Below are positions 9,008 to 17,965 of a stretch of 64,000 nt of DNA, piece by piece. Both the position numbers and the translations under genes were made by a program. The number at the start of each line of letters is the position of its first letter. Position 1 is the first letter of the stretch. The notes beneath the pieces are model-generated. The model saw only the letters and a program-made list of their open reading frames with translations. It was not told the origin of the DNA and did no database searches. The stretch comes from DASZXJ01 sp035545895. GTDB lineage: Bacteria; Planctomycetota; Phycisphaerae; Tepidisphaerales; Tepidisphaeraceae. The stretch is taken from positions 24,973 through 88,972 of the forward strand of contig DASZXJ010000239.1 in the NCBI GenBank assembly GCA_035545895.1. The letters are read 5' to 3'.

Positions 9008-9263
9008 GAGTATTCAATTCAATGCTGCAAATCCCGCTTTGGCCGGACATTCTGCGACGGTGGAGATGTCGCTGCATATGGAATCTGAGATTTATTCGGT
9101 CCTTCAGGCCAGCAATGATGCCATCAAGATGCGCAATGTGAAAGAACTTCCCAGAGGAAATGCCGTGCTGGAAATTGTGATCGATGGCCAATCACATCGT
9201 CAGCCCATCCGAGTGCTCTCTTCCAGCCCCAGGCCCAATTGGGTTGCGATCGAAGATCGATAA
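9006..9263 (+). CDS. Conserved-looking small protein paired with kinase-like gene
   Basis: 85 residues beginning MSIQFNAANPALAGHSATVE, with alternating hydrophobic residues typical of a beta-sandwich (AVLEIVIDG, QPIRVLSSS). It has no signal peptide and no recognised domain. It shares its start with the divergent kinase-like gene: the two start codons overlap by two bases. It ends 15 bp before the stop of truA, which is convergent. The composition is protein-like and similar small genes beside such kinase-like genes are known to me from planctomycetes, but this is not proof of function. Confidence 0.55.
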   Translation: MSIQFNAANPALAGHSATVEMSLHMESEIYSVLQASNDAIKMRNVKELPRGNAVLEIVIDGQSHRQPIRVLSSSPRPNWVAIEDR

Positions 9264-9278
9264 AACGGTCGGACAGTT

Positions 9279-10067
9279 TTACACGGTCTTAATCCATTGC
9301 AGAAATAGCCCCTGCGGCGGTGCGGTGGGACCGGCGGCTCTTCGGTCGCGGGCTTCCAGCATTTCCTTCACGCGTTTGGGTGGATAGTGCTTCATCCCCA
9401 CTTCCACCAGCGTGCCGATGATGATGCGGATCATGTTCCACATGAAACCGTTGCCTTCGATGCCAATCACCATTCGAGGCAGGCGGCAACTGACGTCGCA
9501 GTTATAGATTGTGCGGATGGTGTTTTCGCGCGTCTGGCGGGGACGCGCGAAGCTCGCAAAATCGTGCTCGCCGACGAAATATTGGGCGGCCTCCCGCATC
9601 GCAGCCGCATCCAATATCACGATGCGGTGCCACACCAGATCGGGAAAGAAGATGGGACGACTTTCGTTGTTCCAGATGAAATATTGATATCGCTTGGAAA
9701 CGGTTGAGGAGATCGCGTCAAACGTATCGGGCACGGGCTCGATGGCTTTGATCAGGATGTCATCCGGCAAGCGGTGATTGGCGGCATCGACGATGTTTTG
9801 GGCGGGGATTTGCACGCGATCCGTATCAAAATGTGCGAGCTGGGCCTTAGCGTGAACGCCGGTGTCGGTGCGCGATGAACCGACGAGCCCGATTGGATGG
9901 CCGACGACTGATTCGATGGCGCGTTTGACGTTTTCCTGAACGGTGGGAATGCCATGCCCCGGCTTGGGTTTGGGCCCCTTCCAAAACTCGTTGGCGGCCT
10001 GCGTCTGCCAACCGTGGTAGTTGGTGCCGCGATAGCCGATGGTCAATTTATAGCGTTGCGTGGGCAC
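9279..10067 (-). CDS. truA: tRNA pseudouridine(38-40) synthase TruA
   Basis: 262 residues, full length. TruA converts uridines 38-40 of the tRNA anticodon arm to pseudouridine. The catalytic Asp is in SSRTDTGVHA (about Asp68), the N-terminal strand is YKLTIGYRGTNYHGWQ, and the C-terminal RNA-contact block FMWNMIRIIIGTLVEVG is present. An insert (KGPKPKPGHG) after residue 29 lengthens an early loop, as in many planctomycete forms. It is convergent with the 85-residue gene and divergent from the small gene at 10088. Confidence 0.95.
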   Translation of the reverse strand: MPTQRYKLTIGYRGTNYHGWQTQAANEFWKGPKPKPGHGIPTVQENVKRAIESVVGHPIGLVGSSRTDTGVHAKAQLAHFDTDRVQIPAQNIVDAANHRLPDDILIKAIEPVPDTFDAISSTVSKRYQYFIWNNESRPIFFPDLVWHRIVILDAAAMREAAQYFVGEHDFASFARPRQTRENTIRTIYNCDVSCRLPRMVIGIEGNGFMWNMIRIIIGTLVEVGMKHYPPKRVKEMLEARDRRAAGPTAPPQGLFLQWIKTV

Positions 10068-10087
10068 GGGAGCGTATAATAGTTGCT

Positions 10088-10297
10088 ATGGCAGGTCTGA
10101 CCAACGAAGAGCTGGGTCTGAACGAAAAAGGCTTCCCGCCAACGGATGAAACGGGGGATGTGGATCTATTTCAGATTGAGTACCATTTGTCCCTGACGCC
10201 CGCCCAGCGGTTGAAGCAAATCGAAGAGTTTGCCGAGTTTATTTTCGATGCTTGGAAAGCAAGGGGATTCGAATGGTCAGATTCAGAGAACTATTGA
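10088..10297 (+). CDS. Small acidic protein overlapping a nucleotidyltransferase gene
   Basis: 69 residues, strongly acidic (GLNEKGFPPTDETGDVDLFQ), with a helical C-terminal half (LTPAQRLKQIEEFAEFIFDAW). A TATAAT box at 10075-10080 lies only 7 bases before the ATG, so the message may be leaderless. Its last 25 bases overlap the start of the nucleotidyltransferase at 10273, implying translational coupling. The pair could be a substrate-binding or antitoxin-like partner plus enzyme; no named family is recognised. Confidence 0.6.
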   Translation: MAGLTNEELGLNEKGFPPTDETGDVDLFQIEYHLSLTPAQRLKQIEEFAEFIFDAWKARGFEWSDSENY

Positions 10298-10752
10298 AGT
10301 TATTGTCCGACCATAAGATTGATTTTGTTGTGATTGGGGGAGTTGCTGCCGCTCTTCATGGATCGCCGATGGCGACTCTGGATATTGATGTTTGCATTGG
10401 TTTTTCCGACGCGATGGTTTCGACATTGATCAGCGCGTTGCGACCGATCCATCCCCGATTGCGCCATCGTCCCGATAAAATGCCGCTGCCTGAAGATCCT
10501 TCCCGTCTTACAGGGTTGAAAAATCTATATCTTGACACCGATCTGGGCAAAATAGATTTGCTTGGCGAATTGCCAGGGGTTTGTTCGTTCCATGAATTAC
10601 ACGATAAGACCGTAATGATGGATGTTGGCAGCGGACTGATGTGCCGCGTTCTGGATATTGACACACTTATTGCCGCCAAACGAAAAGCGGGTCGTGACAA
10701 AGACAAACTTGCAATTCGATACCTTGAAGCGATCAAGAATCGACCTCAATAA
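10273..10752 (+). CDS. Nucleotidyltransferase-fold protein
   Basis: 159 residues. The N-terminal MVRFRELLKLLSDHKIDFVV leads into VIGGVAAALHG and LDIDVCI, the helix-GG and D-x-D arrangement of the MNT-type nucleotidyltransferase superfamily. The C-terminal half (RVLDIDTLIAAKRKAGRDKD) matches small proteins of the DUF6036/AbiEii-like kind. ATG at 10273 is preferred over 10252 because the product then begins at the family-typical helix. Translation is probably coupled to the overlapping small acidic gene. A toxin, tRNA-modifying or resistance role is possible but not shown. Confidence 0.65.
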   Translation: MVRFRELLKLLSDHKIDFVVIGGVAAALHGSPMATLDIDVCIGFSDAMVSTLISALRPIHPRLRHRPDKMPLPEDPSRLTGLKNLYLDTDLGKIDLLGELPGVCSFHELHDKTVMMDVGSGLMCRVLDIDTLIAAKRKAGRDKDKLAIRYLEAIKNRPQ

Positions 10753-10889
10753 GCCAATCTTCAGGAAAAACACCGCCGCGATTGGCATGGTTGAGGGATT
10801 ATTCAAAACGAAATCGCGTGCGTCCTGGCTAGCGGGAATTGAAACGCATCGACTGGAACGATAGCCCCCCTCTGCGGTAGATATAAGCA

Positions 10890-11447
10890 ATGTTGATGAG
10901 TTCTGGAGCAAATCCGGCATCGCCCGAGCCGCCCCGGCGGGATTTTTTTCGGAAGACTTTGGCGATCGTCGCCGGTCTGTTGGCGGGCATCATCCCGGGC
11001 GCCGCGGGGCTGGCGGTGTTGCTCGATCCGCTGCGGCGAAAATCGGCTGTCTCCACGTTTCTAAAAGTCACCACGCTGGACGCGATTCCGTCCGATGGCA
11101 CGCCTCGAAAATTCCAAATAATTTCCGATCGCGAAGATGCCTGGAGCAAATTTCCAAACACGCCCATCGGCGCGGTGTATCTGCAGAGGCAAAATGACCA
11201 GGTGACCGCGTTCAACGTGCGCTGTCCGCATGCGGGGTGTTTTGTCGATGCAATTGCCGGCGATGGATTTCATTGCCCCTGTCACAACAGCCGGTTCAAT
11301 GCCGATGGTTCGCTGGTGCCGGGCAGCGTCAGCCCGCGCGGGCTGGATGAATTGGAAATCGATCCGATCGCCCTGAAAAACGGCGTGGTTCAGGTCAAGT
11401 TTCAAAACTTCGTCGCCGGCACACCCGAAAGACGGCCACGAACATGA
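10890..11447 (+). CDS. Rieske iron-sulfur subunit of a cytochrome bc-type complex
   Basis: 185 residues. An N-terminal twin-arginine-like motif (RRDFFRK) precedes a membrane anchor near 24-46; then comes the Rieske fold with CPHAGC (Cys112, His114, Cys117) and CPCHNSRF (Cys129, Cys131, His132). Cys112/His114 and Cys129/His132 bind the [2Fe-2S] cluster, and Cys117-Cys131 form the family disulfide. It carries electrons from quinol to cytochrome c on the outer face of the membrane. It overlaps the cytochrome b gene by 4 bp, so both subunits are made together. Confidence 0.9.
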   Translation: MLMSSGANPASPEPPRRDFFRKTLAIVAGLLAGIIPGAAGLAVLLDPLRRKSAVSTFLKVTTLDAIPSDGTPRKFQIISDREDAWSKFPNTPIGAVYLQRQNDQVTAFNVRCPHAGCFVDAIAGDGFHCPCHNSRFNADGSLVPGSVSPRGLDELEIDPIALKNGVVQVKFQNFVAGTPERRPRT

Positions 11448-13267
11448 TCAAAGGCTTGCTCGACTGGCTTGACGATCGCACGGGTTATCGCGGCATCATT
11501 GATGCGGCATTGTTCGAGCACATTCCCGGCGGAGCACGCTGGCGATATGTCTGGGGCAGCACGCTGGTCTTCGCCTTTTCGGTGCAGATGATCACCGGGT
11601 TTTTTCTGTGGCTGGGTTACAGCCCCAGTTCGCAAACAGCCTGGGAAAGCGTTTATTACATTCAATATCAAATGGCGGGCGGATGGCTGCTGCGCGGCAT
11701 TCACCATTTCATGGCGCAGGCGATGATTGTGCTGCTCAGCCTGCACATGGCACAGGTGATTATCGATGGCGCTTATCGGGCTCCGCGCGAAGTCAATTTC
11801 TGGATCGGATTGATCCTTCTGCACCTGGTGCTGGGGCTTTCCTTGACCGGCTATCTGCTGCCCTGGGACCAAAAGGGATATTGGGCAACGCAGGTCGCGA
11901 CCAACATCATGGGCATCGCGCCGGTGATTGGTCCATACGTGCAGCGGATCGTGATCGGCGGGCCGGACTATGGGCATCTGACGCTCACGCGATTCTTCGC
12001 GGTGCACGCGGGGCTTTTGCCGCTGCTCATCATCATTTTCACGGCCGCCCACATTTATGTTTTCCGGCGACATGGAATCAAGCACAAGGAACCGCTCGTG
12101 GGGCCGGATTCCACGTTCTGGGTCGATCAGGTGCTGAAGGACGCCATCGCCTGCCTGGTGGTCCTGGCAGTCGTGCTGTTTTTGGTGATCTGGCCGTGGA
12201 TTATTTCGATGGGCGCTGAGCATCCCGGCGCGGACCTGGGCGCGCCGGCGGATTCGGCATCACCCTATTCGGCAGCCAGGCCGGAATGGTATTTCCTTTT
12301 CCTCTTCCAATTTTTGAAACTGAAACAGTTCGCCGGCGCCAATGAAGTATATGGCGCGATTGTGATACCGATGGGCGTGATGTTGCTGTTCGCGCTCATG
12401 CCCATCGTCGGCCGATGGAATCTGGGGCATCGATTCAACATCGCCTTCTTCGGCGCGTTTGTCATCGGCGTGATCATCCTCACGGGCATGGCAATTATGG
12501 AGGACCGAACGAAAACGGATTATCAGGCCGCCGTGAAGCTCGCGCAGTTCGAATCGCGTCGCGCCATTGAATTGGCGCAAGCGCCCGCCGGCATCCCGGC
12601 CACAGGCGCCATTACGCTGATCCGCACTGATCCCGCCATTCAGGGACCACGACTATTCGCTCAGAACTGTGCTTCATGTCATCGTTATGACGGCCACGAC
12701 GGCACGGGCCAAATTCCCGGCAAAGATACCGATCCGCAGACAGCATCGGACTTGAAGGGTTTTGGTTCACGCGAATGGCTCGGCGGATTGCTCGATCCCA
12801 GGCAGATTGACTCGCCCCATTATTTCGGCACGACGAAATTCAAAGAGGGGAAGATGGTGAAGTTCATCAAGGAGGAGATGGCCGCCGCGGATGAGGCGAA
12901 GAAATCGCGGATGAAGTCGGTCGTGGCTGCGCTGTCGGCTGAAGCAGGACTGAAATCGCAAAAGGTCGCCGATGCAACTGACACTGAATTGATCGAGCAA
13001 GGCCAGGTTGCTATTCGGACCGCGGCGGGGTGTGCCGATTGCCACACCTTCCATGAAATTGCAGGCGATACGGAAATCCCCGATCTCACGGGCTATGGGT
13101 CGCGAAAATGGCTGGTCGATTTCATCAGCAACCCTTCCCACGAGCGATTTTACGGCACGAGAAATGACCGCATGCCCGCCTTTGGAGCGAAACAACTGCT
13201 GGATGAAACGCAGATCGGGCTGATTATCGACTGGCTGCGCGGCGACTGGTATACGCCCCAGCCGTAG
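11444..13267 (+). CDS. Cytochrome b fused to a di-heme cytochrome c tail
   Basis: 607 residues. Residues 1-350 form the b subunit: heme histidines at about His87, His101, His188 and His203, and the quinol-site motif PEWYF at 280-284. The C-terminal part from about 400 carries two c-type heme sites, CASCH (409-413) and CADCH (530-534), each followed by a similar G(F/Y)GSR(E/K)WL block, so the c module looks duplicated. The second copy has an obvious axial Met candidate (RMPAF near 577); the first has KM near 470. This would pass electrons from quinol through Rieske and b to its own c domains. It is operonic with the Rieske gene. Confidence 0.9.
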   Translation: MIKGLLDWLDDRTGYRGIIDAALFEHIPGGARWRYVWGSTLVFAFSVQMITGFFLWLGYSPSSQTAWESVYYIQYQMAGGWLLRGIHHFMAQAMIVLLSLHMAQVIIDGAYRAPREVNFWIGLILLHLVLGLSLTGYLLPWDQKGYWATQVATNIMGIAPVIGPYVQRIVIGGPDYGHLTLTRFFAVHAGLLPLLIIIFTAAHIYVFRRHGIKHKEPLVGPDSTFWVDQVLKDAIACLVVLAVVLFLVIWPWIISMGAEHPGADLGAPADSASPYSAARPEWYFLFLFQFLKLKQFAGANEVYGAIVIPMGVMLLFALMPIVGRWNLGHRFNIAFFGAFVIGVIILTGMAIMEDRTKTDYQAAVKLAQFESRRAIELAQAPAGIPATGAITLIRTDPAIQGPRLFAQNCASCHRYDGHDGTGQIPGKDTDPQTASDLKGFGSREWLGGLLDPRQIDSPHYFGTTKFKEGKMVKFIKEEMAAADEAKKSRMKSVVAALSAEAGLKSQKVADATDTELIEQGQVAIRTAAGCADCHTFHEIAGDTEIPDLTGYGSRKWLVDFISNPSHERFYGTRNDRMPAFGAKQLLDETQIGLIIDWLRGDWYTPQP

Positions 13268-13350
13268 GGAATGTTTTCCGATCGTCGCGTGTTCCAACGT
13301 TTGGGGATTTGCATTGTCTTTATCTGGGGTCCGAACAAGGAGACGGTCAA

Positions 13351-13797
13351 ATGGAACTGAATCGAAGGAGCTTCGTGAAAGGCGCCGCGGCAGGCGTGGC
13401 GCTGGTCGTTCTGGGTTCTGAGGCACTGGCGCAAGCGGAGAACACAAAGGTAGATATCGGCAAGCCATCGGATTTTGCGGCCGGTTCGGTTTCCGACAAG
13501 TTCGCCAAGTCGGATAAAATTCTCATCGCCCACAACGGCGACAAGATTTACGCGATGACCGCGGTCTGCACCCACCGCAAGGGGACAATCGTTCTGAAAA
13601 ACGACAAGTTCACCTGCCCCAGCCATAACAGCGTGTTTTCAATTGACGGCAAGCCCACCGCCGGCCCTGCCAGGGTGGCGCTGGCGCGACACGCGATCTC
13701 CGTCAATGAAAAAGGGATTCTGGTGGTGGACAAATCCAAGTCGTTCGAAGAAGCCAACTGGAACGACGCGGCGGCATCCTACGCCGTCAAGGCGTAG
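13351..13797 (+). CDS. Second, soluble-type Rieske protein with Tat signal
   Basis: 148 residues from ATG 13351, which has AAGGAG 10-15 bases upstream; the longer frame from 13309 reaches back into untranslated leader. A twin-arginine signal (MELNRRSFVKGAAAGVALVV) ends near AQA at residues 27-29. The cluster ligands are Cys73/His75 (CTHRKG) and Cys89/His92 (CPSHNS). The disulfide cysteines of bc-type Rieske proteins are absent, as in ferredoxin-like or arsenite-oxidase-type Rieske proteins. It lies directly after the cytochrome b-c gene and may be an alternative or extra electron carrier. It overlaps the convergent membrane-protein gene by 11 bp. Confidence 0.85.
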   Translation: MELNRRSFVKGAAAGVALVVLGSEALAQAENTKVDIGKPSDFAAGSVSDKFAKSDKILIAHNGDKIYAMTAVCTHRKGTIVLKNDKFTCPSHNSVFSIDGKPTAGPARVALARHAISVNEKGILVVDKSKSFEEANWNDAAASYAVKA

Positions 13798-15016
13798 GTT
13801 CGTCGCATTTCACCACCACGTCCGGCCAGGTCGATCCCGGTGCAGGGGCTCGTTCTCCGGCGATGCTCGATGCGCGCGACAGATAGCTCTGCCGCGCCAG
13901 TTCATACAGCGGCGATTCGCCGCCTGTCGTGATTCCGTTGATTGGCCGGGCGGTTTCGAGGCTGCGGGAAAGAATCGCCAGCATCCGCCCCGGCGGAAGC
14001 GTGCAGACCCATTGCCAGCCGCTGGAATCGCAATGGATTTTCAGATCGATTTGCGCCGCCTGTGCGGGGTCAATCAGGATCGGCCGGCCCGTGCGAATCG
14101 TCTGCGCCGATCCGCCGCTTTTCGCGCGAAGATACAGCCACTGGTCATGCTGGATCGATCCGGCGGCATGGACCAGAATCGCTCCGCCCGCGGAATCAAA
14201 AGTCGGTTGGGCGGTTCTCCAGATTTGAATCAGCACGATGCCGAGCAGCGTGACGGCAAACATCGCAACCAGCGACCATTTCGAGCGGATGAGCAGCGAG
14301 GCGAGCATGAGCAGGCAAATCGCCACGCCCGCCAGCGCGATGCGGCGGCGCAGCGCCGGTTTCATCGTGGGATGCCAACTGAGCGCCGGCAGATACGCCT
14401 GTTCGCCCGCGAGGCCCCCCGCAGGTCCCGCCAGCGCCGGCCGTAAGATCCACCCGTCGTGAAATGCTTGCCAGGGCAACGTACCTGCGGGCTTCGCCTG
14501 GCTCTGCATCACGATCGTGATGCCATGCGCGAGCAGGTCCAGCAAATGTGTTTCGTCGATGGGCGAATCGCAGACCAGCGCATCAAGCGTTTCCCACGCG
14601 ATCGCAGAACCGGCAAGAGGTCCGCTGCTCTCCAGCCGCAGCATGATGAGGGCCTGGTTCGGAAACAGGTCATCCGGCGGCGCATTTGCTTGTCCAAGCA
14701 GCGCAACCAGGCGCTGGTCGGCGCCCAGCGAATGCAGCGGCAACTCTGCCGATGTGCCGGTCAATGGCCCGGCAGAATCCGCCAGGATTTGCATCGGCAC
14801 GATGCCGGCAAATTCGGCGGATGCCTCGATGGGCACGGCCCCGCTCGCCTGCAACCGCATTGGACCGGACACGGTTTGCACCCGCACGGGCATGCATCGG
14901 CCGGCGCGGTACCACCCCTGAAGCGGCAGTTGAACCTCGCCCATTGCAAGAGCGCCGCCATTCATCAGCAGCGCGATCAACATGAATGCAAGTTTCCCGC
15001 AATCCATCTTCTTCAT
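13787..15016 (-). CDS. Exported or membrane protein of unknown function
   Basis: 409 residues. A signal peptide (LAFMLIALLMNGGALA, end near residue 25) is followed by a periplasmic region of about 200 residues with glutamine amidotransferase-like hints only (LDALVCDSPIDETHLLDLL). Two adjacent membrane segments follow near 227-246 and 248-268, then a second soluble domain. The shape recalls planctomycete and proteobacterial membrane proteins next to respiratory or aerotolerance genes, but no family is certain. It converges on the second Rieske gene with an 11-bp overlap. Confidence 0.65.
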   Translation of the reverse strand: MKKMDCGKLAFMLIALLMNGGALAMGEVQLPLQGWYRAGRCMPVRVQTVSGPMRLQASGAVPIEASAEFAGIVPMQILADSAGPLTGTSAELPLHSLGADQRLVALLGQANAPPDDLFPNQALIMLRLESSGPLAGSAIAWETLDALVCDSPIDETHLLDLLAHGITIVMQSQAKPAGTLPWQAFHDGWILRPALAGPAGGLAGEQAYLPALSWHPTMKPALRRRIALAGVAICLLMLASLLIRSKWSLVAMFAVTLLGIVLIQIWRTAQPTFDSAGGAILVHAAGSIQHDQWLYLRAKSGGSAQTIRTGRPILIDPAQAAQIDLKIHCDSSGWQWVCTLPPGRMLAILSRSLETARPINGITTGGESPLYELARQSYLSRASSIAGERAPAPGSTWPDVVVKCDEPTP

Positions 15017-15065
15017 GATATGATCGGATCGTTAAAACACCTCGCAAGCGGTGTGAGGCAGGCAT

Positions 15066-16466
15066 GTGACAAAAACGCAAAACATCCTGGACTATCCGAG
15101 CCGGGCGGCAAAGTCGGCGCGCTCGCACATCGTCTTGATGACGGGTCTGCTGCTGGCTGGAATTGCGGTCCGGTTCGCGGTGTTTCTCACCTGCTCGCCC
15201 TTTAATCCGGATTTGCATTACCAGGTTATCCAATATATCGCGGAAACCCATTCAATTCCGTACAGCAATCAGCCGACACCAACGGGGCCGTTGACGCAGT
15301 CGTTTCATCCGCCTCTTTATCATCTGGTCATGGCGTTGCTGTATGCACGCTGGCCGGGACCAACGCCAATCCATTTTGCGTCGTTTTTACTGTCGTCCTT
15401 GCATCTCGTTCTGATCAGCCGGCTGCTGGCAAACCCGCTGATTTTTCGCGATCGATCGGCACGGGCCATCGCGCTGGCGATTGCGTGTTTTTTGCCGGAA
15501 TTCGTGATGTTCAACGGGTTTATTTCCAATGATGCCCTGACGCTACCGCTCGGATCGTTGCTTTTTTTGACCATGCTGCGCTACATACTTCGACCGGACG
15601 GCAGACGCCTTGCAGTGATGGGCACGGTCGTTGGTATTGGACTGCTCACCAAAGGCACGTTTCTCCTGGTCGGACCGGCGCTGGCGGTGCTCGTCCTGGC
15701 CGTGGAGGCGAAATGCGGGTGGCCAAACGCGGCAAAGAAAGCGATGCTGTTTCTTCTGCTGCTCGGAATCCTGGGCTGTTTTAAGTATGTTCAAAACTAT
15801 ATCTATTTCGGCACGCCCATCGTCCACAATCTTGATGCCGGCGGACTTGATTTTCATCAGCAAACCGGCTTTTTCAAAGGATGGCGCACCATCTTTGATT
15901 TGAATGTTTTTAAGCTCATTCAACACCCGGTTCTCCAGATTCACGACACGTTTTCCGCCCCCTTAATGATGTTTGCCACATTCTGGTATCCGCATATTCC
16001 CGCTTCAAGTTACGGGGGAAATTGGCACGGATATCAATGGGTGGGAAGCATCATTTATACTCTTGCAATAGTTCCGACCTTGTATTTTCTGATTGGATAC
16101 ATGCGGGGACTTCGAATGTCGCTGCAATCCGTGACGTTCGCGATTTCCGGCCGAGTTGCTTCGCCTCGGCTGCTGCTTGCCCTCGGAGCGATGCTGTTGC
16201 TGATGTCGAATCTGGCTGTCGTGATCGCAGCCGGAATTAAATACGATACGTGGTGGTGTTTTCAATCGCGACTGTGCTTTCAATCGATGATGGCCGTGCT
16301 ATTCCTGTTTGGACTGGGCATGGAATATGTGCCTCGCCACAGGTGGTTGAGAGTGATGGTGCTGACCGTCTGCTGGGCGGCGGCGGCGGCGTGCCTGATG
16401 TACTTTGTCGTCGAAATCCCGCTTGCCCGGGGACTTTTATTGCCCGGCCCGGAACTGAAGCCGTAG
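15066..16466 (+). CDS. Integral membrane glycosyltransferase-like protein
   Basis: 466 residues from a GTG start at 15066, with GTGAGGCAG shortly upstream. About ten hydrophobic segments are visible. A luminal-side first loop carries SPFNPDLHYQVIQYIAETHS and QSFHPPLYHLVMALL, the acidic and His-Pro-Pro pattern of the GT-C fold (ArnT/PMT-type, dolichyl-phosphate-mannose transferase superfamily). Such enzymes transfer a sugar from a lipid carrier to a protein or glycan across the membrane. Acceptor and donor are unknown. It diverges from the preceding gene and converges on gltD. Confidence 0.75.
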   Translation: MTKTQNILDYPSRAAKSARSHIVLMTGLLLAGIAVRFAVFLTCSPFNPDLHYQVIQYIAETHSIPYSNQPTPTGPLTQSFHPPLYHLVMALLYARWPGPTPIHFASFLLSSLHLVLISRLLANPLIFRDRSARAIALAIACFLPEFVMFNGFISNDALTLPLGSLLFLTMLRYILRPDGRRLAVMGTVVGIGLLTKGTFLLVGPALAVLVLAVEAKCGWPNAAKKAMLFLLLLGILGCFKYVQNYIYFGTPIVHNLDAGGLDFHQQTGFFKGWRTIFDLNVFKLIQHPVLQIHDTFSAPLMMFATFWYPHIPASSYGGNWHGYQWVGSIIYTLAIVPTLYFLIGYMRGLRMSLQSVTFAISGRVASPRLLLALGAMLLLMSNLAVVIAAGIKYDTWWCFQSRLCFQSMMAVLFLFGLGMEYVPRHRWLRVMVLTVCWAAAAACLMYFVVEIPLARGLLLPGPELKP

Positions 16467-16481
16467 CAAAAACACCAATCG

Positions 16482-17945
16482 TTAAAACAGCTTGAGCTTC
16501 GGCAGATCGCTTTGGCCCATGAGGAATTTATCGATGCCGTGGGCGGCGCAGCGGCCTTCGCTGATGGCCCAGACGACCAGGCTTTGCCCGCGGCGCATGT
16601 CACCCGCCGCGAAGACGCCGGGGACGCTGGTCATGTAATCTTCATCGACCACCACGTTGTTGCGCTGATCGAGCTTCAAGCCAAGTTGCCCGACGGGTCC
16701 GTCCTGTTCAGGACTCAGGAATCCCAGCGCCAGCAGGCAGAGGTCGCAATCCAATTGGAATTCGCTGCCGGGTTCTTCGGCCATTTTCACTGGCCGGCTT
16801 CCCTGCATTTCCCATTTCAGGCGAATGCCGTTGAGTTTTTTGACCGCGCCGTTTTCGCCGGTAAATGATTTGGTATTGATGGCAAAATCGCGAATGTCCT
16901 GCCCGGCCTTGTTGACGGCCTCTTCGTGGGCGGAGCTCGTGCGGTAAATCATCGGCCAGTAAGGCCAGGGCATATCCGCAACGCGTTCTTCCGGCGGGCG
17001 CGGGAGCAGTTCAAACTGCTTGACGCTCTTGCAACCCTGCCGAAGCGCCGTGCCGAGGCAGTCGGCTCCGGTGTCGCCGCCGCCGAGGATGATGACGTGC
17101 TTGTCTTTCGCGTGAATCTGGTTGGCGACCATCTCGCCGAGGCTGGTCTTGTTGGCCTGCGGCAGATACTCCATCGCGAAGTAAACGCCCTTCAATTCCC
17201 GGCCCGGAACCGGCAAGTCGCGCGGCTTGGTCGAACCGCCACATAGAACAATCGCATCGAAATCACGACGCAATTGTTCGATCTTCAGGTTTTTTCCGAC
17301 GTTGGAATTGACGACAAACTTGATGCCTTCCTCTTCCAGCAGCTTGACGCGGCGATCGACGACCTGCTTTTCAAGCTTGAAATTGGGAATGCCATAGGTG
17401 AGCAAACCGCCAATGCGGTCCGCCCGCTCGTAAACGGTAACCCAATGGCCGGCCTTGTTGAGCTGGGCTGCACAAGCCAGCCCCGCCGGCCCGGAACCCA
17501 CCACCGCCACTTTTTTGCCCGTGCGCACCTGCGGAGGATTGGCCTTTACCCAACCGTTTTTCCAGGCGTGCTCGATGATATTCAGTTCGACATTCTTGAT
17601 GGTAACGGGCTTTTCGTTGATGCCCAGCACGCAGGCTTCCTCACATGGCGCGGGACAAACCCGCCCGGTGAATTCGGGAAAATTGTTGGTCTTGTGAAGC
17701 ATGTCGATCGCTTCACGCCAGCGATTGCGATAGACCAGATCGTTCCACTCAGGAATGATGTTGCCCAGCGGACAGCCGTTGTTGCAGAACGGAATACCGC
17801 AATCCATGCAACGCGCGCCTTGCGCGCGGAGCTTATCTTCCGGGAACTCAAGATAGATCTCATTCCAATCAAGGATGCGCAGCTCGACCGGACGCCTCTT
17901 GGGCATCTCGCGAGCAATCTCTTTGAAACCTGTGGGTTTACCCAT
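16482..17945 (-). CDS. gltD: Glutamate synthase (NADPH) small chain
   Basis: 487 residues. This flavoprotein passes electrons from NADPH to the large chain. The N-terminal iron-sulfur region is [18 protein letters not shown] near residues 40-57, the FAD-binding motif [11 protein letters not shown] near 151, and the NAD(P)H-binding motif [11 protein letters not shown] near 290. The C-terminal [20 protein letters not shown] contacts FAD. It lies 20 bp downstream of gltB on the same strand, forming the gltBD operon of ammonia assimilation. Confidence 0.95.
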   Translation of the reverse strand: MGKPTGFKEIAREMPKRRPVELRILDWNEIYLEFPEDKLRAQGARCMDCGIPFCNNGCPLGNIIPEWNDLVYRNRWREAIDMLHKTNNFPEFTGRVCPAPCEEACVLGINEKPVTIKNVELNIIEHAWKNGWVKANPPQVRTGKKVAVVGSGPAGLACAAQLNKAGHWVTVYERADRIGGLLTYGIPNFKLEKQVVDRRVKLLEEEGIKFVVNSNVGKNLKIEQLRRDFDAIVLCGGSTKPRDLPVPGRELKGVYFAMEYLPQANKTSLGEMVANQIHAKDKHVIILGGGDTGADCLGTALRQGCKSVKQFELLPRPPEERVADMPWPYWPMIYRTSSAHEEAVNKAGQDIRDFAINTKSFTGENGAVKKLNGIRLKWEMQGSRPVKMAEEPGSEFQLDCDLCLLALGFLSPEQDGPVGQLGLKLDQRNNVVVDEDYMTSVPGVFAAGDMRRGQSLVVWAISEGRCAAHGIDKFLMGQSDLPKLKLF

Positions 17946-17965
17946 TCGCGCTGCTCTTTCCTCTT

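Noticed and set aside
10273..10752. Full AbiE-type phage defence pair
   Set aside because: The 69-residue partner does not resemble the AbiEi antitoxin, so only a nucleotidyltransferase-like call is made.
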